Assembly (NCBI GenBank): GCA_902763505.1
Contig: CACWSO010000009.1
Span: forward strand, 1-64,000
Length of the DNA stretch: 64,000 bases
Reading direction: 5' to 3'
From: an uncultured Eubacteriales bacterium
GTDB lineage: Bacteria > Bacillota > Clostridia > Peptostreptococcales > Anaerovoracaceae
Made by a program: the position numbers and the translations under genes. The first letter of the stretch is position 1. Each line of letters begins with the position of its first letter. Shown here in pieces: positions 43,495-52,760 of the stretch. Below the pieces are notes generated by a model that saw only the letters and a list, made by a program, of their open reading frames with translations, did not search any database and was not told the DNA's origin.

Positions 43495-45266
43495 TACTGT
43501 TCGTTGCTTGTTTCATCCGACGGCTCGCCATTCACTTCATTCTGCTGCTCGCCGCTTGCTTCTCTGAAAGCGTCGTCGAGAGATCCTGTGAGGGAATCTG
43601 CAACCGGCGCATCGGCTTCTGCTCTATCAGCCAGTTCTTTCAGTCTGGCAGCATTCTCCGCCAGCTTTTCCGCTGCGTCCGCGGCAAATTCCTCATCCGT
43701 TCCCATGACTTCTTCCAGGTCTTCCTTCGTGATGAGTTTCAGCTGATCGTCCGTCACTTCTGTGGTAAGGGCAGCCAGCCTGTCTGCCTGTACGCCGATG
43801 GCTTTCTCAAAGAGATTCCGCACGGTTCTAGCGTTGCCGAAGTTCTCGTCGCGTTCCTCGTACATCCTGTCGAATCTATCATGGAGCATCTTCTCTGTTT
43901 CTTCGTCGATGGTGTATCCATTCTTCTTGCAGAACATGTTGAAGATGCCGAGGAGTTCCTCGCCGTTGTAGTCTTTGAACTCGAAGTATTTATTGAATCT
44001 GGATGACAATCCCGGATTGGAATCGATGAACTTGTGCATCAGATCCGGATATCCTGCCACGATGACCACGAGCTCATCTCTGTGATCTTCCATGGCTTTG
44101 AGAATCGTCTCAATGGCTTCCATGCCGAATCCGTCATCCTTGTTGTTTGCCAGCGCATACGCCTCGTCGATGAACAGCACGCCTCCCATGGCCTGGTCGA
44201 GAACCTTCTGCGTCTTGATGGCAGTCTGTCCTACATAGCCGGCGACCAAAAGACCTCTGTCTACTTCCACCAACTGTCCCTTCGGGAGCACGCCGATCTG
44301 GTAATACAGGGACGCGATTAGACGGGCGATGGTGGTTTTGCCTGTGCCCGGGTTGCCTGTGAACACCAGATGATAGGACATCTTGGAATTCTTCAGACCG
44401 CGCTCTTCACGGAGCTTGGTGATCTTGATGAAATTCATCAGACTGCGGACGTCGCTTTTGATGTTCTCCATGCCCACGAGCTCGTCCATTTCGGCCAGCA
44501 GTTTATCCAGTTCTTCCTGGCTTCTCGGCGTTTCCGGTTCCTTCGCTTCTGCCTGCTTCTCGCCCGGCACGCCGCCATCGGAAACCTGTGTGCGGGATCC
44601 CTTCGGCTTCTTGTTTGCCAGTTCTTGCAGCTCCTTCTGGAACTCATCCAGAGAACCGTAGTCGTCGCCTGCTCCGCCCGAACCACTGTTGCCGCTTGCG
44701 CCGTCTGCCCCGCCGTCGCCGGAGCCATAGTCAGACCCATCATAGCCGGAGCCACTCGTTCCGATTCCGCTGATGTCCGGAACGCTGCCCAGCAGCTCAT
44801 CCATGGCGCCGAACACAGGACTCAGCAGACCGCTGAAGCCTCTCTGTCTGCCGAAACTGTAGAACTTATACATGATGCGCTGCACTTCATTGGCTTCCGC
44901 GAGATTGAAGTCTCCGTCGATGGACGCCAACGAAACGAGCAGGCTGTTGAAGCCGGTCAGGAACTTGGAGATGTCGTTGTCGTGACCAGTCATATTTCTG
45001 AAAAACTGAGGTACGTCCGGTCCCTGCACTCTTCCCTGGAAGGAATCCATGATCAACCTTACCTGCTGCTCAGTGTAATTTTTCCCTGCAATGATTTCCA
45101 GTGCTTTTGCAAAATCCTCGCTGTAAGCTCCGCTCTTCCCCCAGACTCTGGCCGCGCATTCCACGGTGAAGTGCTGGAATTCCTTGTCTTCACTGGCCGT
45201 GCGGTACGGGGACGTGAGCTGCTCGAGACTTGCATAATCTGTTCTTAACTGTTCAAACTTATCCAT
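43494..45266 (-). CDS. AAA ATPase of the CbxX/CfqX-SpoVK type with TerB-like N-terminus
   Basis: The protein has 590 residues. The N-terminal helical part (about 1-165) includes SIDGDFNLAEANEVQRIM (115-132), a TerB-like acidic motif. A Gly/Ser/Asp-rich linker (about 166-204) and a basic/acidic hinge follow. The AAA domain has Walker A GNPGTGKT (304-311), Walker B LFIDEA (364-369) and a C-terminal lid (about 430-520), then a low-complexity tail ending NEQ. CbxX-type ATPases remodel other enzymes (for example Rubisco activase). The coupled cysteine desulfurase or nearby reductase could be its client (inference). Confidence 0.85.
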   Translation of the reverse strand: MDKFEQLRTDYASLEQLTSPYRTASEDKEFQHFTVECAARVWGKSGAYSEDFAKALEIIAGKNYTEQQVRLIMDSFQGRVQGPDVPQFFRNMTGHDNDISKFLTGFNSLLVSLASIDGDFNLAEANEVQRIMYKFYSFGRQRGFSGLLSPVFGAMDELLGSVPDISGIGTSGSGYDGSDYGSGDGGADGASGNSGSGGAGDDYGSLDEFQKELQELANKKPKGSRTQVSDGGVPGEKQAEAKEPETPRSQEELDKLLAEMDELVGMENIKSDVRSLMNFIKITKLREERGLKNSKMSYHLVFTGNPGTGKTTIARLIASLYYQIGVLPKGQLVEVDRGLLVAGYVGQTAIKTQKVLDQAMGGVLFIDEAYALANNKDDGFGMEAIETILKAMEDHRDELVVIVAGYPDLMHKFIDSNPGLSSRFNKYFEFKDYNGEELLGIFNMFCKKNGYTIDEETEKMLHDRFDRMYEERDENFGNARTVRNLFEKAIGVQADRLAALTTEVTDDQLKLITKEDLEEVMGTDEEFAADAAEKLAENAARLKELADRAEADAPVADSLTGSLDDAFREASGEQQNEVNGEPSDETSNEQ

Positions 45267-45311
45267 GATTGTTTCCTTGATTTTTATCCTATAGTTTACC
45301 CGTTTATTATA

Positions 45312-46823
45312 CTACAGTCTCCGCAGCATTTCCTTCAGGAAATTGTAGGAGTTGATGATCGATGCAGCGCGGACGCGCTCCCGCGGCGAATGGAAGTATT
45401 CACAGTCCGGGCCGATGGAGATGATGTCCATTCCCGGACGCTTTTCTGCAAAGAATCCACACTCGAGTCCCGCATGTAGCGCAAGCTGTTTCATCTCGCT
45501 GCCGAACATCTCTTTGTAGAGACCGACCGCCAGATTCCGCAGTTCGGAGTCCGCCGAAAATTCCCACGGGACATAGGCCGCGAAGTATTCAACGCCTGCG
45601 CCAAGGGTAGCAGCCAGCAGATCGATGGTCTTCACGATATCGTCGACCGTGGAACGGTACGCCCCGCGCACTTCGGAGGTGATTGTCAGCACGCCGCCCT
45701 CTGTCGAAATGATGCCGATATTGTCGGAGCTCTCGACCAGTCCGTCGAAGCTACCGTTCATATTCACGATGCCATTCGGATAGAATCTAACCGCCGCCGC
45801 GATTTTTATAAACGCAGCGTCCGTCAGCGGCGGAGCCGCTTCCGCTTCCTCACAGATGATATCCAAGTCAGGCGCCGCGCCGCTGTACTCCCTGCGGAAT
45901 ACTGCCTTTGCATTGTCGATGATGCTACGAACGGTGTCCTCATCTGCCGCCAGTACCACAGCCTCCGCTTCACGCGGAATCGCAAGACGGTTCGTGCCGC
46001 CGCTAATTGATACGGTCTGGAGATTTGAATTCTCAAGCACGCGCAAAAGCAGGTTGATGGCGTTGCCTCTACCTCTATGAATATCCTCACCGGAATGTCC
46101 GCCCATCAGACCCGTCACGCGAATGCGCCACGCAGTCATGCCTTCCGGAACTTCCTCTTCAAATTCAATCGGCATGACAAAGCGAACGCCTGTACCGCCG
46201 CAGCTTCCGACGATGATCTCGCGTTCGTTCGCATGGTCGATATTGATCAGACGCATTGCCTTGAGTTCACTGATGTCCACGTTCTCTGCACCTGCGAAGG
46301 TCGTCTCTTCCTGCACGGTGAACACGACTTCCAAAGGCGGATGTTCAAGGGAATCATCGGCCAGTACAGCCAGCGCCTCCGCAACGCCGACACCGTTGTC
46401 CGCGCCGAGCGTCGTTCCTGTTGCCGAGGTAATCCACTCACCGTCGAAGTCGAATTCAATTGGATCCGTGTCGAAATTTTGATTGCTGTCGTTGTTCTTC
46501 TCGCAGACCATATCGATGTGCGCCTGCAGCATGACTGGTGCGTGATCTTCATATCCTTTGGACGCCGGCTTGCAGATGGTCAGGTTCCAAATGTCGTCCT
46601 GCGTCACCTTCAGACCTTTGTATTCTGCCCATTTCCCGATCCAGTTACTGATTGCCTTTTCGTTTCCTGACTCACGCGGAATCCTGCTGATGTGCCTGAA
46701 AATATCGATGACTTCGTGATTCAAAATATCCTTGTCTTCCTGTTTCGAAGCATCGGCGTCTTTGTGATTGAAAATGTCGATGTCCCCGAGGTTTATGGTA
46801 TCTCTGCTGTATATGTCCCTCAT
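45312..46823 (-). CDS. pepD: Aminoacyl-histidine dipeptidase PepD (Xaa-His dipeptidase)
   Basis: The protein has 503 residues from the ATG at 46823, with AAAGGAG upstream. It has the M20 metallopeptidase pattern: VMLQAHIDMVCEK (about 97-109, metal His/Asp), GTTLGADNGVGVAEALAVL (about 136-154) and QEETTFAGAENVD (about 170-182), as in beta-alanyl-His/Xaa-His dipeptidases. The first 40 residues are an unusual acidic extension with an imperfect duplication (DIDIFNHKDAD, DKDILNHEVID). It follows the hydratase gene, with a hairpin between them. Confidence 0.9.
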   Translation of the reverse strand: MRDIYSRDTINLGDIDIFNHKDADASKQEDKDILNHEVIDIFRHISRIPRESGNEKAISNWIGKWAEYKGLKVTQDDIWNLTICKPASKGYEDHAPVMLQAHIDMVCEKNNDSNQNFDTDPIEFDFDGEWITSATGTTLGADNGVGVAEALAVLADDSLEHPPLEVVFTVQEETTFAGAENVDISELKAMRLINIDHANEREIIVGSCGGTGVRFVMPIEFEEEVPEGMTAWRIRVTGLMGGHSGEDIHRGRGNAINLLLRVLENSNLQTVSISGGTNRLAIPREAEAVVLAADEDTVRSIIDNAKAVFRREYSGAAPDLDIICEEAEAAPPLTDAAFIKIAAAVRFYPNGIVNMNGSFDGLVESSDNIGIISTEGGVLTITSEVRGAYRSTVDDIVKTIDLLAATLGAGVEYFAAYVPWEFSADSELRNLAVGLYKEMFGSEMKQLALHAGLECGFFAEKRPGMDIISIGPDCEYFHSPRERVRAASIINSYNFLKEMLRRL

Positions 46824-46843
46824 ATGCGTCTCCTTTTGAAACA

Positions 46844-46865
46844 GGGAGTGCCGTGCGGCACTCCC
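46844..46865 (-). terminator. Hairpin between the hydratase and pepD (weak terminator or attenuator)
   Basis: GGGAGTGCCG and CGGCACTCCC form a near-perfect palindrome without a strong T tract (CTGTTTC follows on minus). The pepD ribosome site lies 10 bases farther on. Partial termination or mRNA protection is likely. Confidence 0.55.
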
Positions 46866-46882
46866 TTCGTCGTAGCTTTTGC

Positions 46883-49207
46883 TTATGCTCTGTTATAGTT
46901 AATCAGACATCCCTTGAGGATGATTTCTCTCTCGTCGTCAGTCAGCTCTCCCAGCTGCAGGTCGAACTGATTGATCGTGCAATCGCCTTCCTTGCAGCAG
47001 GAAGCCTCGCAGCATCCTTCTGCACCCTTGATGACGTAAGCCGGAATCGTTGTCAGTTTTTCCTCGATCGCTTCACGCAGCTGCGGAATGAAGATGTAGT
47101 CGCCGTTTGCAAATGGCAGGTCGCCTGCCGGGATGATAAATGGAACCATGCCCCAGTTGATCAGGTTCGAACGATATCTCTTCGTTGCGTATTCGTTGGC
47201 GATGTTAGCCCATCCGCCGAGCACCTTCTGGCAGGAAGCCGCCTGTTCTCTTGCAGAGCCGTCGCCAGGCTTCACTGCAAAGATCGTGCTGCCGACGCCC
47301 ATGTTGTCTGCGCTGAGGGAAGGACAAACTGTCTTTGCCTTTATCAGAACGCATACCAGTTCAGGCAATGCTACGACAGGATCCTCACCTGCTTCGAGTG
47401 CCTTCTGCGCCTTCTGCACTTCCTTCGCACGGCCGACGTATGCAGGGTCTTTTCTTGACAGCGCGAACTCAGCCAATCCAAGCGGATTTGATCTGTAGGA
47501 TGATGTCTCACCTGACGGAATCAGTTCGTCCGTTGTGGTAACCGGATCGTGGATTTCAGAAACGACCTTGAGAATCATGTTCTCAGGCAGTGCGCTCATC
47601 TCCGGCCAATCCTTGATGTTCGGTCCTAACTTGATTTCTGTATCAGGGTCCGCGATGCCTTTGCTGTCGAATACTCTGTTCTTGTAGATTTCAGCATCGA
47701 AGAAGTACTTCGGAGCCTTGATTTCACAATCCATTTCTGTCGCTGCCGTCAGGAAGCCCTTGTTCGCCGCCGTCGCTGCGATGGAACGTGCGTCCATGAG
47801 TGCAACAGATGAGATCTGGCCGTTCTGCAGTTTGGAACCTTCTCTGTTCGGGAAGTTTCTCGTGGAGTGTCTGATGGAGAAGGCGTTGTTGGCCGGCGTG
47901 TCTCCTGCGCCGAAGCACGGACCGCAAAATGCCGTCTTCATGATTGCGCCTGACTGGAGAATGGTCTGTGCCGCGCCGTTCTTGAGCAGTTCCATGTAAA
48001 CCGGAGTACTTGCAGGATATACACTGAGTGTAAACTCGTCCGCGCCGATGTATTTGCCCTTCAGGATATCTGCTGCTGCGCAGATGTTTTCGAATCCGCC
48101 GCCGGCGCATCCTGCGATGATACCCTGTTCAACGTAGAACTTGCCGTCTCTGATCTTGTCCTTGAGGCTGTACTCGACCTGACCGTCCAGGCTGACCAGC
48201 GCGCGCTTCTCGACGTCTGCAAGCACATCTGCCAGGTTCTTCTGCACGTCTTCAATTGTGTAAGTGTTGCTTGGATGGAACGGCATTGCGATCATCGGCT
48301 TGATGGCTGACAGATCGATCTCAACGCATCCGTCGTAGTAAGCAACATCAGCAGGCGCCAGTTTCTTGAAGTCGCCGGCTCTGCCGTGGATCGTGTACCA
48401 CTCTTCTATGTTTTCGTCTGTTACCCAGATGGATGACAGACAAGTTGTTTCTGTTGTCATAACGTCAACGCCGATTCGGAAGTCTGCGCTCATGGATGCA
48501 ACGCCAGGTCCGACGAATTCCATGACCTTATTGTTGACGTATCCGTTCTTAAATACTTCTCCGATGATGGCCAGCGCAACGTCCTGCGGTCCAACGCCGT
48601 TGGCAGGAGCACCTGTCATGTGGATCGCAATCACGCCCGGCATGTTGATGTCGTAAGTCTGATTGAGCAGCTGCTTAACCAGCTCCGGACCTCCTTCGCC
48701 CATAGCCATCGTTCCCAGCGCGCCGTATCTCGTATGAGAGTCGGAACCTAGGATCATGCCGCCGGATTCAGCCAGCATCTCGCGCGCGTACTGGTGGATA
48801 ACCGCCTGATGCGGAGGTACATACACGCCGCCGTACTTCTTCGCGCAGCTCAGTCCAAACATGTGGTCATCCTCGTTGATCGTACCGCCTACCGCGCAAA
48901 GGCTGTTGTGGCAGTTGGTCAGCACGTACGGAATCGGGAACTTCTCAAGTCCGGACGCTCTCGCTGTCTGGATGATGCCGACGAATGTAATATCGTGGGA
49001 CGTCATCTTGTCGAACTTGATCTGCAGCTTTTGCATATTGCCGGAAGTATTGTGCGCTTCCAGGATGCCATAGGCCATTGTGCCCTTTGCCGCTTCTTCC
49101 TTGCTCGTGGTGATACCTTTCTGCGCCAGCTTCGCTGCCGCATCACCATTGTCTTCTATAATTTCAGTACCGTTTACCAGAAAAATACCGTTTTCGTATA
49201 ATTTCAT
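46883..49207 (-). CDS. Aconitase-superfamily hydratase (YbhJ/AcnA-like)
   Basis: The protein has 774 residues from the ATG at 49207, preceded by GGAGGCAAAAGAT; an upstream ATG lacks a ribosome site. It shows the aconitase pattern: [13 protein letters not shown] (about 97-109), [12 protein letters not shown] (about 161-172), the cluster Cys in [10 protein letters not shown] (near 373) and CGPCFGAGD (near 432), and a C-terminal swivel domain. It is the YbhJ-type single-chain branch, whose substrate is not certain; citrate or a related hydroxy-acid is likely. With citrate lyase in the same window, a citrate route is possible (inference). Confidence 0.82.
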   Translation of the reverse strand: MKLYENGIFLVNGTEIIEDNGDAAAKLAQKGITTSKEEAAKGTMAYGILEAHNTSGNMQKLQIKFDKMTSHDITFVGIIQTARASGLEKFPIPYVLTNCHNSLCAVGGTINEDDHMFGLSCAKKYGGVYVPPHQAVIHQYAREMLAESGGMILGSDSHTRYGALGTMAMGEGGPELVKQLLNQTYDINMPGVIAIHMTGAPANGVGPQDVALAIIGEVFKNGYVNNKVMEFVGPGVASMSADFRIGVDVMTTETTCLSSIWVTDENIEEWYTIHGRAGDFKKLAPADVAYYDGCVEIDLSAIKPMIAMPFHPSNTYTIEDVQKNLADVLADVEKRALVSLDGQVEYSLKDKIRDGKFYVEQGIIAGCAGGGFENICAAADILKGKYIGADEFTLSVYPASTPVYMELLKNGAAQTILQSGAIMKTAFCGPCFGAGDTPANNAFSIRHSTRNFPNREGSKLQNGQISSVALMDARSIAATAANKGFLTAATEMDCEIKAPKYFFDAEIYKNRVFDSKGIADPDTEIKLGPNIKDWPEMSALPENMILKVVSEIHDPVTTTDELIPSGETSSYRSNPLGLAEFALSRKDPAYVGRAKEVQKAQKALEAGEDPVVALPELVCVLIKAKTVCPSLSADNMGVGSTIFAVKPGDGSAREQAASCQKVLGGWANIANEYATKRYRSNLINWGMVPFIIPAGDLPFANGDYIFIPQLREAIEEKLTTIPAYVIKGAEGCCEASCCKEGDCTINQFDLQLGELTDDEREIILKGCLINYNRA

Positions 49208-49229
49208 ATCTTTTGCCTCCTGCAGTTGG

Positions 49230-49250
49230 TATACCGTATGGTTCATTATA
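49230..49250 (-). promoter_or_regulatory. -10 region of the hydratase gene
   Basis: A TATAAT box lies on the minus strand at about 49244-49249, followed by the palindrome GGTATACC in the leader. The -35 match is weak (TTACCG at spacing 18). Confidence 0.45.
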
Positions 49251-49324
49251 GCATTTATATCGGTATTGCGGTAACCCTAATACGAAAGCAAAACAATTAA
49301 ATCGCATCGGTGTGATTCTTTCTT

Positions 49325-49360
49325 AACCCCGCGGTGTAATACTTTTAACCCCGCGGTGTA
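49325..49360 (-). repeat. Tandem TTAACCCCGCGGTGTAAT repeats
   Basis: The 18-base unit occurs twice (starting at about 49323 and 49344) upstream of the hydratase promoter. The second unit merges with the AATTACACC half of the bipartite motif copy 2. Each contains CCGCGG. Likely regulator sites. Confidence 0.6.
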
Positions 49361-49393
49361 ATTCTCCTCGATTTTCTGAGGATTTCTCACTAC
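49355..49393 (-). repeat. Bipartite motif copy 2: GTAGTGAGA-N21-AATTACACC
   Basis: Read on the minus strand, the two halves are 49393-49385 and 49363-49355, again with exactly 21 bases between. Here the spacer can form a small hairpin CCTC...GAGG. It lies upstream of the hydratase gene. Confidence 0.5.
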
Positions 49394-49490
49394 CTTCTCC
49401 ATTTTCCCTCTTGCAAAACCCTAAAATTTTTCTTTAAATCGCTTTCGTTGACGAAAGGATTGTATTAGATTGCAAAATTACCACTCTTAG

Positions 49491-49508
49491 GTAGTGTATT
49501 CTCACTAC
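49491..49508. repeat. Inverted repeat GTAGTG-N6-CACTAC
   Basis: The left half of the bipartite motif here faces an inverted GTAGTG, giving a perfect 6-base-arm palindrome. The AATTACACC half is not present at the usual distance, so this is a variant site. Confidence 0.5.
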
Positions 49509-49573
49509 ACAATTTCTCTTTGATTGCACCAAATTGTCTACGATTCCTGAACTATTTCTTCGGCCAAAAAACA

Positions 49574-49612
49574 GTAGTGAGATTTTGTGCTTTCACTGCC
49601 TGAAATTACACC
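49574..49612 (+). repeat. Bipartite motif copy 3: GTAGTGAGA-N21-AATTACACC
   Basis: Plus-strand copy with the same spacing as copies 1 and 2, in the 530-base gene-free stretch 49208-49737. Apart from the sites listed here and a CTTTCGT/ACGAAAG palindrome at 49442-49457, I see no gene in this AT-rich stretch. Confidence 0.5.
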
Positions 49613-49655
49613 CACCACTCATTTAAGTTCGAAAAAAATCATTTATACATCAAAA

Positions 49656-49705
49656 AAGACCATGAAGTCTTGAGCGAATCGATTCTGCCCTGTCTTCATG
49701 GTCTT
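49656..49705 (-). terminator. Terminator of the amidohydrolase-racemase operon
   Basis: AAGACCATGAAG pairs with CTTCATGGTCTT (12 bp) around a 26-base loop that itself contains the palindrome GAATCGATTC. TTTTTT follows on the minus strand. Confidence 0.85.
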
Positions 49706-49737
49706 ATTTCACATTATCTTATATGTTTAGCGTTCCG

Positions 49738-51438
49738 TCACACAATACTCTGCACTTTTCCTTTGATGTAGACGCGTTCTGGAACTACTTCGTGCAGGCG
49801 GTACGGATCCACTTCGAAGAGATTCTCGGCCAGAACGAGGAAGTCCGCGTCCTTTCCGACCTCGATGGAGCCGAGCCTGTCATCGATGCCGAGTTGTTTA
49901 GCGCCGTTAATCGTATATCCCTTGATGAGTTGCGAAAGGGTAAGGCGCTCATCAACCGGCGGGTAGATTGGAGCCGTGCGGCCATCGGGTGCGCCATCTT
50001 CCAGCGGTTCCCCGAAGTCAGGGTCCTGCCGGGTCATTCCGACTTCCATACCCCAGAATGGGCTCCAGCGATTCAGATTGTGCAGTTCCACTTCATCGGA
50101 GCTGAAGGAAACGACTGCGCCGGTGTCAAAGACGGTTCTGCTTTGCAATGTGCAAAGGCCACGTTCCTGACCGAGCAGTCTTTGCATATTCTCTGGTTCA
50201 GATCCGCAGTTGCCGCCGTTCCAGCTTGGGGTGAAGTTGGCGACGATGCCGAGTTCTTTGAATCGGTTGATGTCTTCCAGACAAATGACTTCGTCGTGAG
50301 CGCAGGTGACTGTAATGCGGAACGGCTCACCATTCTCCTCTTCCCCTTCTGCCTGCAGGCGTTCTACGCAGTTCATGACTTTGCGCATGGCTGCTTCGCC
50401 GACAGTGTGCAGGTGGAAGTCGATACCTTCGTGGTTCAGCGCGCGCATGAATTCCAGCAGTTCCGGTTCGGAAATCAGGGTGCCGCCGCACGTTCCAGTA
50501 TCGGCGTACGGTTCGATCATGCATGCCGTATGAATACGCTGTGTTCCGTCGAACATCATCTTCATGGTCTCAAAACGGATGTTATCGGTTTCATACTTTG
50601 CCTTATACTTCTTGAATTTTTCTATTGCGGAAGGCACCATGTCCGGATGCCAAAGCATGTGGCACATGAACATGCGGACCGGGATTTTTCCCTCCTGATC
50701 CATCGCCTTGAAGGTCCGGAAGATCAGATCTTCTTCTGTCATGTTTCCCGCATCGAAAATCGTCGTCACGCCGCGGGAAATCAAATAACTCAAAAGCTTC
50801 GTGATGCCAAAGCGCAATTCTTTTTCTGATGGCGTCTGTGATGCCAGAATCGGCACCATGGTCATCTCGGTAATGAATCCAGTCAGGCGACCGTTCTCAT
50901 CCCGATCATAGCGGCTCAGTCCCGGCGCAATATCCGGCGTGTCTTCGCGAATCTTAAAATACCGGAGCGCCGCAGAGTTTAAGATGGCGCTGTGACATTC
51001 ACTTTCCATCAGAACTACAGGCCGGAAGCGCACAATCTTATCGAGATCATCTCTCGTCAATGGGTCATCGGCAAGGGCCTCAATCTGTCCGTAGAACATT
51101 GCATAGAACACACGGAACGGATGCTTTTTCACCAGATCTTTGAGTTTTTCGAGAATCTCGGCTTTTGATTTGCAATCGTACATCGGAAACTCATCATCAT
51201 CGTCGTCGCCGCCCATGAACGCACTCATGGCGATGTGGGTGTGCGAGTCAATGATTCCAGGCATGATGAACTTGCCATCCAGGTCAAGCTCTTCCATTGT
51301 CTTTGCATGATCGGCAGCCCACTGTCTCACTTCTTCGTTGCTGCCGACGCAGACGAACTTCCCATCTTCTACTGCAAAAGCTTCCGCCTTCGGCATCGCA
51401 TCATTCTGTGTATAGACTTTTGCGTTTGTTACAATCAT
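49738..51438 (-). CDS. YtcJ-like amidohydrolase
   Basis: The 566-residue protein has an N-terminal beta-sandwich (VEDGKFVCVGSNEE, about 22-35), the HxH motif PGIIDSHTHIAMS (about 59-71), later metal-site His (VTCAHDEV, about 377-384) and the terminal sandwich GSIEVGKDADFLVL. It is related to, but distinct from, the pair at 60.6-63.9 kb. The ATG directly follows the racemase stop (TAAATG), so the two products likely act together, perhaps on N-acylated or D-amino acids (inference). Substrate unknown. Confidence 0.85.
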   Translation of the reverse strand: MIVTNAKVYTQNDAMPKAEAFAVEDGKFVCVGSNEEVRQWAADHAKTMEELDLDGKFIMPGIIDSHTHIAMSAFMGGDDDDDEFPMYDCKSKAEILEKLKDLVKKHPFRVFYAMFYGQIEALADDPLTRDDLDKIVRFRPVVLMESECHSAILNSAALRYFKIREDTPDIAPGLSRYDRDENGRLTGFITEMTMVPILASQTPSEKELRFGITKLLSYLISRGVTTIFDAGNMTEEDLIFRTFKAMDQEGKIPVRMFMCHMLWHPDMVPSAIEKFKKYKAKYETDNIRFETMKMMFDGTQRIHTACMIEPYADTGTCGGTLISEPELLEFMRALNHEGIDFHLHTVGEAAMRKVMNCVERLQAEGEEENGEPFRITVTCAHDEVICLEDINRFKELGIVANFTPSWNGGNCGSEPENMQRLLGQERGLCTLQSRTVFDTGAVVSFSSDEVELHNLNRWSPFWGMEVGMTRQDPDFGEPLEDGAPDGRTAPIYPPVDERLTLSQLIKGYTINGAKQLGIDDRLGSIEVGKDADFLVLAENLFEVDPYRLHEVVPERVYIKGKVQSIV

Positions 51439-52530
51439 TTATTTGTACCTCACTCTCACGTGCCTCGTCGAAAAGCAATAAAGCAAAGGCATGTAATACA
51501 AGCTGAAACTGATGGTGTCTCCCGGCTCCCATTGGCGTCCGCTGTCGGTCACATCCAGGATCGTATGGTCGCTGCTGCCGGCCAGCACTTCAACGCCCGG
51601 GTCATTAGGAACGAGTTGTTTGCAGTCACCGATGTCCTGACTGCCAATGGCTGCAATGGCACGGGTTCTGACGCCGCGGTCTTCAAATTCTATCGTCTGG
51701 CCGGACCAGTTTTTGCGCGCGCCGCCCGGTGGTGATGGTTTCTCACCGACCTCCACAATTTCAGCTGTCAGCGTAAAAGCATCTTCGCGCATTCCGTCAA
51801 TCAGGACACCGCGGTTTTTGCGTATGCCCATAGAGTTCGCGATGGCGCCGCCGATACGGAGGTGATTGATCTTTTCCGGAATCGGAGCATCCGAGGCGAC
51901 CAAAGTCAATGAAATGGAACTGCCGCCAGACACAATTTCCAACTTGCGGCCAATCGCAGCTTCAATCTGCTCAGCGCTTTCCGCCAAGTCGCTCAGATTA
52001 TCCCAGTCCGGGAGCACGCCAGATACGCAGGCGAAGGACGAGCCAACGCCCATTAAGTGCAAATGCTCCATCTCCTGTTCGACCATCATGGCGAGCGACA
52101 CGAACGCCTCTCTTCCATATACTCCTTCGCGCCGGTCGCCGACGTCCTGCATCAGAACAACACTGTGCACGACACCTTGCGCACCAGCCGCCGTATCTAA
52201 AGCGCGCAACACGTGCTCCTCAGAATTCAAACTGATGTCGCACCACTGCACAACCTCTTCGACTTCACTCATCATCGGGATACGAATGAGCATGGTCGTG
52301 ATATCCGGATACGCTGTTTTGATTTCCTTTAGATGAATCGTCCTGGAGGACGCAATCTGCTTGCAACCTCCATCCGCGTATGCCTTTGCAATTTTCAAAT
52401 CACCGTCGGAAAACTTGATGACGCCTGCCACATCCAGTCCGCGGCCAGCGCACAACTTACACATAGTGCGCGCGTTTTCCTCGACCGCCGCAAGATCGAC
52501 ATCAAGAATCGGGTATTTCATCTCTGACAT
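51439..52530 (-). CDS. Fold-type III PLP racemase (ornithine/alanine racemase family)
   Basis: The 363-residue protein has an alanine-racemase-like barrel: ILDVDLAAVEENAR (about 8-21), then AGVIKFSDGD with the PLP Lys at about 39, and LRIGGAIANSMGI (about 225-237) for phosphate binding. It resembles the Orr-type ornithine racemases of amino-acid-fermenting Clostridia more than Alr. AAGGAG lies seven bases before the ATG. It is the first gene of a two-gene operon with an amidohydrolase and lies downstream of sRNA1 on the same strand. The substrate amino acid is uncertain. Confidence 0.78.
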   Translation of the reverse strand: MSEMKYPILDVDLAAVEENARTMCKLCAGRGLDVAGVIKFSDGDLKIAKAYADGGCKQIASSRTIHLKEIKTAYPDITTMLIRIPMMSEVEEVVQWCDISLNSEEHVLRALDTAAGAQGVVHSVVLMQDVGDRREGVYGREAFVSLAMMVEQEMEHLHLMGVGSSFACVSGVLPDWDNLSDLAESAEQIEAAIGRKLEIVSGGSSISLTLVASDAPIPEKINHLRIGGAIANSMGIRKNRGVLIDGMREDAFTLTAEIVEVGEKPSPPGGARKNWSGQTIEFEDRGVRTRAIAAIGSQDIGDCKQLVPNDPGVEVLAGSSDHTILDVTDSGRQWEPGDTISFSLYYMPLLYCFSTRHVRVRYK

Positions 52531-52564
52531 AGGAATCTCCTTATTTCTCTACTGATACTATAAT

Positions 52565-52633
52565 ATAACAAAAGTTCCAGAGCCGCCACTCTGGAACTTT
52601 GTGATTCATATGAAACTAATAACTTTCTTGCCT
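52565..52633 (-). ncRNA. Antitoxin-like small RNA of locus 1 (sRNA1)
   Basis: Minus-strand promoter TTGACA (52662-52667), 16 bases, TATAAT (52640-52645). The RNA of about 69 nt carries CAGGCAAG, then a segment complementary to the ribosome site/start region of the peptide gene at 52761 (direct repeat 52601-52629 versus 52752-52783). It ends with a 12-bp hairpin AAAGTTCCAGAG / CTCTGGAACTTT (52571-52600). Its loop TGGCGG is the exact complement of the loop in the peptide mRNA's terminal hairpin. It is transcribed away from the peptide gene. Confidence 0.78.
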
Positions 52634-52684
52634 GAAACAATTATAGCATTCTAAAAAATGATGTCAATAATATCGCAATCATAA

Positions 52685-52720
52685 TTTACATTTTTTTCTA
52701 ATAATGTTAATATGTTCTTG
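52685..52720 (+). promoter_or_regulatory. Promoter of the locus 1 peptide mRNA
   Basis: TTTACA (52685-52690), 17 bases, TAATAT (52708-52713). The expected start at 52720 is the first base of GTTGCTAC, the 5' half of a long-range pairing with GTAGCAAC at 52847-52854. The same geometry occurs in locus 2. Confidence 0.75.
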
Positions 52721-52756
52721 TTGCTACCTCCAGACTGGCAACAGGAAGGAGGTGAT
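52720..52756 (+). promoter_or_regulatory. 5' hairpin with anti-Shine-Dalgarno in the locus 1 mRNA
   Basis: GTTGC pairs with GCAAC (52720-52743) and exposes ACCTCC, which can pair with GGAGGT of the very strong ribosome site AAGGAGGTGAT (52746-52756). This would hold translation back in the full-length mRNA, as known for type I toxin messages. Confidence 0.65.
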
Positions 52757-52760
52757 TCGT

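Noticed and set aside
49656..49705. GAATCGATTC palindrome as an attachment or regulator site
   Set aside because: It lies in the loop of a strong terminator hairpin and needs no further explanation.
49723..50829. 368-codon open frame on the plus strand
   Set aside because: Antisense to the amidohydrolase, which has clear family motifs; the frame is a shadow of its codon use.
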